From Patescibacteria group bacterium (GTDB lineage Bacteria; Patescibacteriota; Minisyncoccia; Minisyncoccales; CG1-02-41-26): a stretch of DNA of 10,513 nucleotides. The position numbers were made by a program, and so were the translations under genes. Shown here in pieces: positions 1 through 5,608 of the stretch (position 1 is its first letter; every line of letters begins with the position of its first letter). A model generated the notes under the pieces. The model was not told the DNA's origin. It made no database searches and saw only the letters and a program-made list of their open reading frames with translations. The stretch spans positions 1 through 10,513 of the forward strand of contig JAHJSK010000050.1 in the NCBI GenBank assembly GCA_018830365.1, written 5' to 3'.

Positions 1-72
1 TCATAATATTTTCTTAGGTTGATTAAATCGTTCGCTTAATTATTTCGACCTTTTGCTCTAAGAAAATTATGA
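1..72. repeat. Imperfect inverted repeat at the window edge
   Basis: Bases 1-17 pair with 58-72 (TCATAAT..TTTCTTAG against CTAAGAAAATTATGA, with a 2-nt bulge), and 17-22 pair with 45-50. No U-tract follows. If 81-138 is an insertion-sequence end whose body lies to the left, this hairpin would sit just inside the element, possibly downstream of the transposase gene. The structure may continue beyond base 1. Confidence 0.45.
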
Positions 73-80
73 CACAAAAT

Positions 81-138
81 TGTTAAGGTAGGACATTTCT
101 AAATTGCTCAACTAGGACATTATCATATTGCCGCGACA
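81..138. mobile_element. Possible insertion-sequence terminus (IS481/IS3-like)
   Basis: Two 19-bp direct repeats, 89-107 and 113-131, share TAGGACATT and ATTGC (15 of 19 bases identical by hand count) with a 24-bp period. The reverse strand begins TGTCGCGGCAATATG, and the forward reading also begins with TGT. Paired sub-terminal repeats ending in TGT/ACA resemble transposase-binding ends of IS481/IS3-type elements; this is recollection of family style, not a match made here. No transposase is visible on either side, so the body lies left of base 1 or this is a solo remnant. Confidence 0.4.
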
Positions 139-148
139 AAAGCAGGTA

Positions 149-176
149 TTGATATTGTTTAAAATTTTGTTAAAAT
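149..176 (+). promoter_or_regulatory. Predicted sigma-70-type promoter for the 190-residue gene
   Basis: TTGATA (149-154) and TAAAAT (171-176) are separated by 16 bp, followed by about 45 nt of A-rich leader before the ATG at 223. The leader has no Shine-Dalgarno sequence. AT richness makes chance matches likely, so this is a tentative call. Confidence 0.4.
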
Positions 177-222
177 ATAGGATGATAAAGTCGATTAAAA
201 AAATAAAAATAAAATAAAAAAT

Positions 223-795
223 ATGGACGGCCGTGAAAAAAGTTTTAGCGAGAAAGAATATAAAGAAACATTAGAAAACTCGATTACAAATTTAATAGAA
301 AAATGTATAATAACGGAAGACATTAAACCTATTATGGCAATAATTGGAAGCAAGATATTAAGAGAATTTGTTTCTGATGAAACATTTGAATCTATATTAA
401 GCCATTATCATGAAAAGGGAAATGTTAAAATTTTTTTAGAATTAACGAACCTAAAAGAAAAAGATTTTTCAGAAAATGAAATTGAGGAAATCATAGAAAA
501 TTATTATAAAGCTAAACACCATAAAATCTCCAGGGCAGAGAGCGAGGAAGATTTTTACGAAAAGATCGAGGATTTTATAGAAGCATGTAAGGGAGGAAAA
601 GACATTGATACTATTGTGGCAATAATTAAAAGTAAAGCATTGGAAAAATTTGTTTCCAAGGAAACATTTGGTGAAATATTTGAATTTGCATTGAGCTATT
701 ATCGTAAGGAAAAAAATTTAAAAATGTTTTTAGAGCTATCGGACATAAACAAAAGAAAAATTACATTAGATGAGCTTGAAGAAATCATATCATAA
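223..795 (+). CDS. Hypothetical protein with an internal tandem duplication
   Basis: I do not recognise this 190-residue protein. It is soluble, very Glu/Lys-rich and predicted mostly helical, with no signal peptide or membrane segment. Residues about 20-92 and 114-190 are diverged copies of one module. Both contain a hydrophobic [MV]AII-x-SK stretch, then FVS[DK]ETF, then K[IM]FLEL, and both end in E[IL]EEII. Copy two has a 4-residue insertion after ETFGEIF. The linker (about 93-113) is charged. The ATG at 223 has no Shine-Dalgarno sequence and a purely A/T leader, as for most long genes here. It lies just after a possible insertion-sequence end and is closed by the hairpin terminator at 856-885. 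It may be an accessory gene; helical scaffolding or protein binding is possible, but no function is assigned. Confidence 0.75.
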   Translation: MDGREKSFSEKEYKETLENSITNLIEKCIITEDIKPIMAIIGSKILREFVSDETFESILSHYHEKGNVKIFLELTNLKEKDFSENEIEEIIENYYKAKHHKISRAESEEDFYEKIEDFIEACKGGKDIDTIVAIIKSKALEKFVSKETFGEIFEFALSYYRKEKNLKMFLELSDINKRKITLDELEEIIS

Positions 796-855
796 AAAAT
801 TATTGTAAAACTAAGCAATAATCGCGAAATTAATTTTTTAAGCATTAAACGAAAA

Positions 856-890
856 ACAAAAGACCGCAAATTCGCGGTCTTTTGTGAAAA
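856..890. terminator. Bidirectional rho-independent terminator
   Basis: A perfect 12-bp stem (856-867 with 874-885, core AAGACCGC/GCGGTCTT) closes a 6-nt loop. Read on the minus strand it is followed by GTCTTTTGTTTTTCG, a good U-tract; on the plus strand the U-run lies inside the 3' arm. It sits between the convergent genes ending at 795 (+) and 980 (-), so it probably serves both. Confidence 0.8.
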
Positions 891-933
891 ATTTTGAAAA
901 CGGAAGCCACTATCCCTTATTATATGGATTTAA

Positions 934-975
934 GATTTCAATTTGCAATTTTAAATTTTAAATTTGAAATCTTCC
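934..975. repeat. Degenerate heptamer tract forming an inverted repeat
   Basis: Six consecutive 7-nt units can be read from 934: GATTTCA, ATTTGCA, ATTTTAA, ATTTTAA, ATTTGAA, ATCTTCC. The ends are also complementary (AAGATTTCAATTT against AAATTTGAAATCTT, one base offset), so the tract can form a hairpin just after the stop of the minus-strand membrane gene. Confidence 0.6.
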
Positions 976-979
976 CCTA

Positions 980-1660
980 CTATCCTTTAAGTTTGGATTT
1001 TAGTCCTTCCAAAGTTTCTTTGGCAATGTCTTTCCCTCCCAAACCAAAAGCAATTCCAGCGCTTATCACAATTAAAGCAACAAATCCGCTAACTAAAATT
1101 TGGACAATTTCTCTGGCAACTCCTAATTGAGATAAAATCGCCAAAATAGCAAAAATCCAAATAGCCCATCTAATAATAACTCCCAAAACCTTAGTGCTGC
1201 CAACTCCCATTTTGCCAACTATCACTTTGATAAATTTTTCAGCAACATCAGTAACAATTACAGCAACCACAAAAATTGCCGCTGCTACTATTAAATTTGG
1301 CAGCCATGCCACAATGTCCTGCAAAAAATCCGCAAAAGAATTTAATTCTAAAATTTCAACTGTTATTGACAGGAATACAATTATCAAAACCCACTTTACA
1401 ATTCCTCCAATAAAATCTGAAATTTTCACTTTTAAATTCGCTTCTTCCGCGGACTCTTCTAATTTAGCATTTTCAAAAATTCTATCTACCTTTAGTCGCT
1501 TTAAAACTTCAGCGATAAATTTTCCAAGCCAAACAGCAATAAACCAACCAATGACAAAAATCAGCAAAGCGCCAACCAATTTCGGGAAAAAACCTATAAA
1601 TCCTTGCCAAAGATTTTGCAAAGATTCTACGGTTATTGTTGACCAATCTTGAATCATCAT
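980..1660 (-). CDS. TM_helix (PF05552-type) membrane protein, MscS-related
   Basis: This 226-residue inner-membrane protein belongs to the conserved-TM-helix family related to small mechanosensitive channels and CmpX-like proteins. Five hydrophobic segments are visible at about 25-47, 83-105, 118-140, 158-178 and 186-206. Two family repeats can be aligned by eye: FFPKLVGALLIFVIGW (residues 24-39) and WLPNLIVAAAIFVVAV (119-134), each with P-x-L-[IV] at the membrane edge. The C-terminal AGIAFGLGGKD (201-211) is the typical ending. The soluble beta and alpha/beta domains of full MscS are absent, so gating by tension is inferred from family resemblance only. The start ATGATG has no Shine-Dalgarno sequence. 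Expression appears monocistronic, ending in the terminator at 856-890. Family assignment is confident; physiological role is uncertain. Confidence 0.88.
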   Translation of the reverse strand: MMIQDWSTITVESLQNLWQGFIGFFPKLVGALLIFVIGWFIAVWLGKFIAEVLKRLKVDRIFENAKLEESAEEANLKVKISDFIGGIVKWVLIIVFLSITVEILELNSFADFLQDIVAWLPNLIVAAAIFVVAVIVTDVAEKFIKVIVGKMGVGSTKVLGVIIRWAIWIFAILAILSQLGVAREIVQILVSGFVALIVISAGIAFGLGGKDIAKETLEGLKSKLKG

Positions 1661-1788
1661 ATTATTTTAATTAAAATTATTATTTTACCCCCACACTATA
1701 AAACTATGGTGTTGTGGTTTTAACGACCTTTTATTATAATTTCTATCTTTATAATATAATACAATAAAATAATTTAAAAAACGAGACC

Positions 1789-1797
1789 TGTGGATAA
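1789..1797 (-). promoter_or_regulatory. Single DnaA-box-like 9-mer (TTATCCACA on minus strand)
   Basis: TGTGGATAA on the plus strand is an exact match to the consensus DnaA box. It borders an AT-only stretch (about 1728-1780). Only one exact box was seen, no dnaA or dnaN gene is visible, and a 9-mer is expected by chance in roughly one in ten windows this size, so binding is uncertain. Confidence 0.35.
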
Positions 1798-1817
1798 CTT
1801 TTTTCCAACCAGACAGA

Positions 1818-1903
1818 CAATTTTTCTCTTTGAGAAAAATTGCTTTGGCGAGACGCCTCGCTTCGCGGGCGAAGCGGGGACGCAACAATGGGACGATTAA
1901 TTT
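1818..1903 (+). repeat. 86-bp palindromic module, copy 1
   Basis: This module recurs in inverted orientation at 4291-4376, at equal length with about 10 mismatches by hand count (near 88% identity). It contains a perfect 11-bp hairpin (CAATTTTTCTC, 1818-1828, with 1832-1842), a CTTTGGCGA word, a GC-rich hairpin (CGCTTCG, 1859-1865, with 1870-1876), and an unpaired tail beginning GGACG and ending in TTTA. It is intergenic and no protein is credible in it. Confidence 0.85.
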
Positions 1904-1958
1904 ACCCTGTTAAATAATTCGCCTTTGGCGAATTGCCCTTCAGGGCATTTAACAGGGT
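1904..1958. repeat. Gap-free three-way-junction palindrome
   Basis: A 12-bp closing stem (1904-1915 with 1947-1958) encloses two adjacent hairpins: 1916-1923 with 1927-1934 (AATTCGCC, 3-nt loop) and 1935-1938 with 1943-1946 (GCCC, 4-nt loop). No base is unpaired between the helices. It lies between the 86-bp module and the hairpin at 1992-2031; the second copy of that module has no such insert, so this looks like a nested element. It lacks tRNA landmarks. Confidence 0.8.
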
Positions 1959-1991
1959 GAACTCAAACATCTCAATTTGTTTTCAAAATAA

Positions 1992-2031
1992 ATCCCTCAC
2001 CTTTTTTCCCGAAGGAAAAAAGGTGAGGGAT
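1992..2031. repeat. CCCTCACC hairpin, copy 1
   Basis: A perfect 18-bp stem (1992-2009 with 2014-2031) closes a CGAA tetraloop. A related hairpin sharing the CCCTCACCTTTTT arm is at 4256-4290, also next to the 86-bp module. The stem contains the in-frame TGA (2024-2026) that stops the reading frame of the following hypF remnant from extending upstream. The poly-T run lies within the 5' arm, so it is not a classical terminator. Confidence 0.85.
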
Positions 2032-2047
2032 AAATACTTTTCGATAC

Positions 2048-2626
2048 ATGATAAAATTAAATATTAAAAAAACAAGCAAAATTCTCGCGTTAGGCGCGGA
2101 GTCGGCTGGGAATTTCAGCGTTTTTTCCGATAGTAAAATTTATTTTTCTCATGATTTTGGGGACTTGTTGGAAGAAAAAAATTTTCAAAAATTTAAAAAA
2201 ACAATTTTAAATTATTTAAAAAAAAATAAAATAAAACCAGATGTAATCTTAACTGATCTCCACCCTGTTTATAAAACTACTATTTGGGGCAAACATTTGG
2301 CGAAAAAATATAAAGCCAAACATATTCAAGTCCAGCACCATCTTGCTCACATCTTTTCCTCTATTGGCGATAAAATTATTCATAATTCTAAATTCATAAT
2401 TCATAATTCATTTTTAGGTATTGCTTGTGACGGCACTGGTTTTGGCACGGACGAAAAAATTTGGGGAGGAGAAATATTTAAATTGCAAATTGCAAATTGC
2501 AAATTGCAAATTGAAAGGATTGGACACCTTGAAAATCAAACAATGCTCGGGGGAGAACTGGCGATAAAAGAACCAGCCAGAATGTTAATTGCTATTTTAG
2601 ATAAATTAAAAAAAGCTAAAAGCTAA
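2048..2626 (+). CDS. hypF: Truncated HypF-like carbamoyltransferase domain (gene remnant)
   Basis: HypF turns carbamoyl phosphate into the cyanide ligands of [NiFe] hydrogenases. These 192 residues match only the first half of its C-terminal Kae1-like domain: ILALGAE (12-18), HDFGDL (35-40), TDLHPVY (69-75), the metal-binding QHHLAH (96-101), DGTGFGTD (128-135), WGGE (139-142), and LGGELAIKEPARM (167-179). The acylphosphatase, zinc-finger and YrdC parts (normally about 370 residues) are absent, as is the rest of the ASKHA fold. Residues 110-121 (IIHNSKFIIHNS) and 145-155 (KLQIANCKLQI) are insertions encoded by 7-bp DNA repeats. The frame begins just after an 18-bp hairpin and ends at an AAAAGCT repeat, five bases before comEC. 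There is no Shine-Dalgarno sequence. It is probably a non-functional remnant; a split gene completed elsewhere is the alternative. Confidence 0.8.
   Translation: MIKLNIKKTSKILALGAESAGNFSVFSDSKIYFSHDFGDLLEEKNFQKFKKTILNYLKKNKIKPDVILTDLHPVYKTTIWGKHLAKKYKAKHIQVQHHLAHIFSSIGDKIIHNSKFIIHNSFLGIACDGTGFGTDEKIWGGEIFKLQIANCKLQIERIGHLENQTMLGGELAIKEPARMLIAILDKLKKAKS
2378..2410 (+). repeat. ATTCATA heptamer tract inside the hypF remnant
   Basis: Units of ATTCATA run from 2378 through 2410 (ATTCATA, ATTCTAA, ATTCATA, ATTCATA, ATTCA). The tract is translated as part of IIHNSKFIIHNS, between the QHHLAH motif and LGIACDGTG, where HypF proteins normally carry only a short linker. Confidence 0.85.
2480..2513 (+). 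repeat. AAATTGC heptamer array inside the hypF remnant
   Basis: Four perfect AAATTGC units plus AAATTG. Three units make 21 bases, giving the seven-residue protein period KLQIANC-KLQI. The array lies between WGGE and the RIGHL segment of the HypF fold. Confidence 0.92.
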
Positions 2627-2630
2627 AAAA
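2611..2630 (+). repeat. AAAAGCT double heptamer at the hypF/comEC junction
   Basis: AAAAGCT occurs at 2611-2617 and 2618-2624, followed by an A-run. The hypF remnant's TAA stop (2624-2626) is made by this repeat, and homology to HypF ceases here, which suggests that truncation happened at or through the repeat. Confidence 0.65.
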
Positions 2631-2631
2631 A

Positions 2632-3783
2632 ATGACATCTTCAAAAGCGCTTTTATGTTTCTCGCTATCCTTTATTTTCGGGGTTTTTGTTAGTTCTTTT
2701 TTAAATATCCCGGAATTGCTCATTTATGAATTTTTTGTTTTAGGAATTTTGTTTTCTTTAATTTTTTTAAAGGAAAAAACAATTATTATTTTTGGAATTT
2801 GTTTACTCATTTTTGGCTTGGGTATTTTTAAGACCGAAATTGCCAAGCCAGCGGCGATAGGAGCGCCAGCGTATGAAAAACCATCTCTTTTAAAGCAAAA
2901 TTTGCGGGAAATTATTTCTCAAAATTTTTCTCCGCCTCATTCTTTAATTTTAACCGCTTTAACATTGGGTGACGACCGCCAAATGTCTCAAGAATGGAAG
3001 CAAAAACTTAATATTACCGGTCTCCGCCACATCACGGCAATTTCTGGATCCCATATAATTATTTTAGCTGGCATTTTAACTTGGTTTTTTATAATTTTAG
3101 GATTTCATAGGGGACAAGCATTTTATCCTGTTTTAATATTTATTTGTTTTTTTGTTTTTTTTACCGGGCTTCAGTCATCTGCCATAAGAGCCGGAATAAT
3201 GGGATCTGTTTTTCTTTTAGCCCAAAAAATAGGAAGGCAAAAAGCGAGTTTGAGAACTTTAATTTTAGCCGCCGCGCTAATGTTGGGCTTTGACCCTTTG
3301 CTTTTGCGGCACAATATCGGGTTTCAGCTTTCTTTTTTGGCTGTTTTGGGCTTAATTTATTTAATGCCTTTTTTTGAAAATTTATTTGAAAAGATTAAAT
3401 TTTTTAAACCCCTTGGTCTTTCTTATCTTTTGGCAATGACTTTTTCCGCTCAAGTTTTTACCGCGCCTATCTCTATTTATAATTTTGGATACCTTTCTTT
3501 AGCCGCCCCTATTACCAATATCTTAATCGGACCCCTAATCCCCTTTTTAATGACTGTTGCTTTTTTGTTTTTATTTTTTAGTTCATTTTACCAACCCCTT
3601 GGCTGGCTCATTTCTCTGCCTGTTTATTTGATGCTTGATTATTGGATTTGGGTAGTGAATTTTTTCTCTTGTCTCTCAATTACTTACATCAATTTGGAGA
3701 TTTCTTGGATTTGCGTGCCAATCTCCTATCTTTTTTTAGGTTTGTTTATTTACTTTCTCTCAAAAAAAAGATGGGTGATTTGA
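2632..3783 (+). CDS. comEC: Minimal ComEC/Rec2 DNA-uptake channel
   Basis: ComEC carries single-stranded DNA across the inner membrane during natural transformation. This 383-residue protein has the competence domain: GLRHITAISGSHI (130-142), SAIRAGIMG (183-191), and DPLLLRHNIGFQLSFLAVLG (221-240), followed by the APISIYNFGYLSLAAPITN segment (278-296). About ten membrane helices are apparent; three hydrophobic helices precede the competence domain. Family members often reach 600-800 residues. Here the periplasmic OB-fold is reduced to about a dozen residues (70-83), and the C-terminal metallo-beta-lactamase domain is missing, as the protein ends LSKKRWVI. Both could be encoded elsewhere or lost. 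The ATG lies five bases after the hypF remnant's stop without a Shine-Dalgarno sequence, so coupled translation is possible. Core motifs are intact, so a functional channel is plausible. Confidence 0.92.
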   Translation: MTSSKALLCFSLSFIFGVFVSSFLNIPELLIYEFFVLGILFSLIFLKEKTIIIFGICLLIFGLGIFKTEIAKPAAIGAPAYEKPSLLKQNLREIISQNFSPPHSLILTALTLGDDRQMSQEWKQKLNITGLRHITAISGSHIIILAGILTWFFIILGFHRGQAFYPVLIFICFFVFFTGLQSSAIRAGIMGSVFLLAQKIGRQKASLRTLILAAALMLGFDPLLLRHNIGFQLSFLAVLGLIYLMPFFENLFEKIKFFKPLGLSYLLAMTFSAQVFTAPISIYNFGYLSLAAPITNILIGPLIPFLMTVAFLFLFFSSFYQPLGWLISLPVYLMLDYWIWVVNFFSCLSITYINLEISWICVPISYLFLGLFIYFLSKKRWVI

Positions 3784-3791
3784 ATAATTTT

Positions 3792-3819
3792 TAAGATTAA
3801 AGTTGTAAGATTAAAGTTG
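3792..3819 (+). repeat. 14-bp tandem duplication (TAAGATTAAAGTTG x2)
   Basis: Two perfect copies, 3792-3805 and 3806-3819, directly after the comEC stop. Fourteen bases is twice the seven-base period seen in the other tracts. A similar GAGATTAA word resumes at 3873, after the GC-rich element at 3821-3873, as if that element had inserted into this tract. Confidence 0.9.
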
Positions 3820-3820
3820 A

Positions 3821-3873
3821 ACCTGCCCGCATCGCTACGCGAGTAAGCTCGCTTGCGAAGCGTTGCGGGCGGG
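3821..3873 (-). repeat. GC-rich imperfect palindrome, element family member 1
   Basis: On the minus strand this 53-bp unit starts CCCGCCCGCAACGCTT and ends GTAGCGATGCGGGCAGGT. The same two ends bound the unit at 5847-5897, and variants occur at 5682-5790 and 5790-5826. It can fold as an imperfect hairpin. Its GC content stands out strongly from the AT-rich surroundings. Confidence 0.8.
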
Positions 3874-3880
3874 AGATTAA

Positions 3881-3996
3881 AAATTTCTAATTTCAATCTG
3901 CAATTTGAAATTATTCCATATTCCATGTTCCATGTTCCATATTCCATGTTCCATATTCCATGTTCCATATTCCATGTTCCATATTCCATGTTCCAA
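3881..3996 (+). repeat. Heptamer array, (RTTCCAT)12 with degenerate lead-in
   Basis: From 3913 to 3996 there are exactly twelve 7-nt units of RTTCCAT (the last ends CAA). ATTCCAT and GTTCCAT alternate for most of the array, giving a 14-bp higher order. The preceding bases 3881-3912 keep the same phase with degenerate units (AAATTTC, TAATTTC, AATCTGC, AATTTGA). Open frames through it on both strands encode only low-complexity NMEYGTW or FHVPYSM repeats and are not genes. Confidence 0.92.
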
Positions 3997-4005
3997 TATT
4001 TATCA

Positions 4006-4026
4006 AAAGGAGAGCGGGTCTCCTTT
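4006..4026. repeat. Small hairpin
   Basis: A perfect 8-bp stem (AAAGGAGA, 4006-4013, with TCTCCTTT, 4019-4026) has a 5-nt loop. It lies between the heptamer array and the next hairpins in the comEC/ATPase convergent region. The 3' arm ends in TTT, so it could act as a weak plus-strand terminator for comEC. Confidence 0.5.
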
Positions 4027-4052
4027 CGTTCGCTTTGCTTGAAATAGAGCAT

Positions 4053-4090
4053 TGAAAACAAAATGTATCGCAGCCAGGCGGCGATACATT
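4053..4090 (-). terminator. Hairpin, possible minus-strand terminator
   Basis: A 10-bp stem (AATGTATCGC, 4062-4071, with 4081-4090) has a 9-nt loop. Read on the minus strand it is followed by TTTTGTTTT, so it could stop transcripts from the ATPase gene that ends at 4413. Two further hairpins lie between it and that gene. Confidence 0.5.
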
Positions 4091-4158
4091 ATTGCATCAA
4101 AAGAGCAAAGCGACATTAAGCTAAAGAGTAAAACATTAAAGAGAAAAAAAGAGAAAGA

Positions 4159-4208
4159 AAAATCCTGTCGGCTAAACAGGCGATCGTAGTTTTAGCCGAC
4201 AGGATTTT
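4159..4208. repeat. Long hairpin downstream of the ATPase gene
   Basis: A perfect 18-bp stem (4159-4176 with 4191-4208, core TCCTGTCGGC) encloses a 14-nt loop containing the palindrome CGATCG. On the minus strand the 3' arm is followed by TTTCTTTCTC, giving a partial U-tract, so it may serve as a terminator for the gene ending at 4413. It may instead be another member of the palindromic repeat set. Confidence 0.65.
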
Positions 4209-4255
4209 AGTATATCGGAAAGTATTTGTTTCAAAAGCAAAGGTCATGTAATTAA

Positions 4256-4290
4256 ACCCCTCACCTTTTTTAAACAAAAAGGTGAGGGGT
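4256..4290. repeat. CCCTCACC hairpin, copy 2
   Basis: A perfect 15-bp stem (4256-4270 with 4276-4290) has a 5-nt loop and shares the CCCTCACCTTTTT arm with the hairpin at 1992-2031. It directly abuts the inverted copy of the 86-bp module. The loop and stem length differ between copies while pairing is preserved, which suggests the fold is maintained or recently copied. Confidence 0.85.
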
Positions 4291-4376
4291 AAACTAACCG
4301 TCCTATCGTTACGTCCCCGCTTCGCCCGCGAAGCGAGGCGAGTCGCCAAAGCAATTTTTCTCTCCGAGAAAAATTG
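4291..4376 (-). repeat. 86-bp palindromic module, copy 2 (inverted)
   Basis: This is the reverse-complement counterpart of 1818-1903. The 11-bp hairpin (4352-4362 with 4366-4376) and the CGCTTCG hairpin are both kept, while the first hairpin's 3-nt loop differs entirely. With copy 1 it forms an inverted pair around the hypF remnant and comEC. Confidence 0.85.
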
Positions 4377-4412
4377 CCTATCTGGGTTCTGCTTATTATC
4401 CCCTGTTTGTTT

Positions 4413-5561
4413 TTAAGCGTCCGTAGATGATAAAATTTCCGAAAGATGCTTCAATGTATCGCTCATAGGAAGGATTGAAATTTTGCCATCTCTCATCTGC
4501 CGACTGCCTCCATATATAAAATACGCTTTAGCCATAGGATAATCTGCAAGAAAAGATTTTAATCCTTTCAGCATAATTTTAGAAACCTTATTTGTCCGCT
4601 TAATTTCAAAAGCTCGAATTTCTTTTTCTCCATACAAAACAAAATCAACCTCTGTATTATCAGCTGTTCTCCAATAGTATATCTTATAACCTAAATCATA
4701 ATTGGCATTTGCGGCATTAAGTTCTTGGAAAAAAAGTGTTTCTATGCTAACGCCTTCAATTTGTTCTGGCATATCTAATGGTCCTGTGGGTCTTAGCGCG
4801 CGATAAACTCCCGTGTCAAAAAAATAAAATTTGGGATGATCGCTCATACGCCTTTTTGCTTTTTTAGTAAAAACAGGAACCCTATAAGCTATAAGCAAAT
4901 CTTCTAATATTGAAAAATAGCTTTCCACAACTTTTCGTTCAACATAACATTCTCTAGCAATTGATGAGATATTAAGAACTGAACCTTGTGAAAAACTTGC
5001 CGCCTCAAGAAAACGGGCAAACCCTGCCAAATTTCTAGTTAAACCCTCTTGCTGTATTTCTTCTTCAAGATAAGTTTTTACATAACTTTTAAGATATGCT
5101 TTTGGATTATGTTCTTTGTAGGCGCAAGGAAGCTGTCCGTATTTAAGCGAATGCTCTAAATTAAAATCCTTTCCTAATTCCTTTATTGTCAATGGATGCA
5201 TAAAATAAGTAAGAGCGCGGCCAGCTAATAAATTTTGGTCCTTTCGCCTTATTTTTCTTGCGTTTGAGCCGGTTAATATAAATTTATATTTATACTTTTC
5301 AATCAAACGATGAACTTCGTTTAAAAGTTCGGGAATTTTTTGCACTTCATCTATGATAATCCAATTTTTAAAATTTTCTGGAATAAAATTTTCTAAATGT
5401 TGCGGATTAGCCAAGAGATTATTAAAAAGTTCTGCCTCTAACAAATCTAAATATATTGCTTTTGGAAAAGCAATTTTTACCCATGTTGTTTTTCCTGTGC
5501 CGCGCGGGCCAAACAAAAAAAAACTTTTGAACTTTGAAAAATTAATTAATCTGGAATACAT
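4413..5561 (-). CDS. AAA_14 / DUF4143 family ATPase
   Basis: This 382-residue protein belongs to a widespread family of P-loop ATPases of unclear function, often found in many paralogues per genome. Walker A is GPRGTGKT (18-25), Walker B is IIIDEVQ (68-74), and a sensor-like FILTGSN is at 94-100. The DUF4143 part follows (about 160-330) with YLEEEIQ (164-170), a winged-helix-like stretch (about 192-215) and FYFFDTGVYRAL (245-256). A PD-(D/E)XK-like pattern is present near the end: EVD (304-306) and FEIKR (318-322); nuclease activity is not established for the family. The start ATG has GGAAG almost touching it, too close for a normal Shine-Dalgarno. A TATAAT lies 48 bp upstream. It is a single gene convergent with comEC. 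Family assignment is firm; cellular role is unknown. Confidence 0.92.
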   Translation of the reverse strand: MYSRLINFSKFKSFFLFGPRGTGKTTWVKIAFPKAIYLDLLEAELFNNLLANPQHLENFIPENFKNWIIIDEVQKIPELLNEVHRLIEKYKYKFILTGSNARKIRRKDQNLLAGRALTYFMHPLTIKELGKDFNLEHSLKYGQLPCAYKEHNPKAYLKSYVKTYLEEEIQQEGLTRNLAGFARFLEAASFSQGSVLNISSIARECYVERKVVESYFSILEDLLIAYRVPVFTKKAKRRMSDHPKFYFFDTGVYRALRPTGPLDMPEQIEGVSIETLFFQELNAANANYDLGYKIYYWRTADNTEVDFVLYGEKEIRAFEIKRTNKVSKIMLKGLKSFLADYPMAKAYFIYGGSRQMRDGKISILPMSDTLKHLSEILSSTDA

Positions 5562-5608
5562 ACTTCCATTTTACACCTATTTTTGGAGTTGTCTATGCTC
5601 AATCTTGT

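Noticed and set aside
894..1652. Plus-strand frames 894-1130 and 1194-1652
   Set aside because: They are antisense to the TM_helix membrane protein and have no independent support.
1685..1888. 67-codon frame on the minus strand (start MLRPRFAREARR)
   Set aside because: It runs through the 86-bp palindromic module and AT-rich leader DNA, has no Shine-Dalgarno sequence, and the second copy of the module does not keep an equivalent frame.
1904..1958. tRNA or tRNA-like gene
   Set aside because: It folds as a junction but has just two hairpins inside, no anticodon arm, no T-loop consensus, and no acceptor end.
3913..3996. CRISPR array
   Set aside because: The units are 7 bp and contiguous with no spacers, and no cas genes are present.
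3750..4061. Open frames on both strands (minus 3750-4061; plus 3853-4047) with NMEYGTW or FHVPYSM repeats
   Set aside because: The repeating peptides are just the heptamer array read in three phases; the minus frame also overlaps the end of comEC.
4116..4349. 77-codon frame on the minus strand
   Set aside because: It is made of three hairpins and part of the 86-bp module; composition is that of the repeats and there is no ribosome site.
4304..4444. Simple prolongation of the ATPase gene or a toxin-antitoxin partner after it
   Set aside because: The ATPase stop at 4413-4415 is followed only by palindromes; no short convincing frame with a ribosome site is present.
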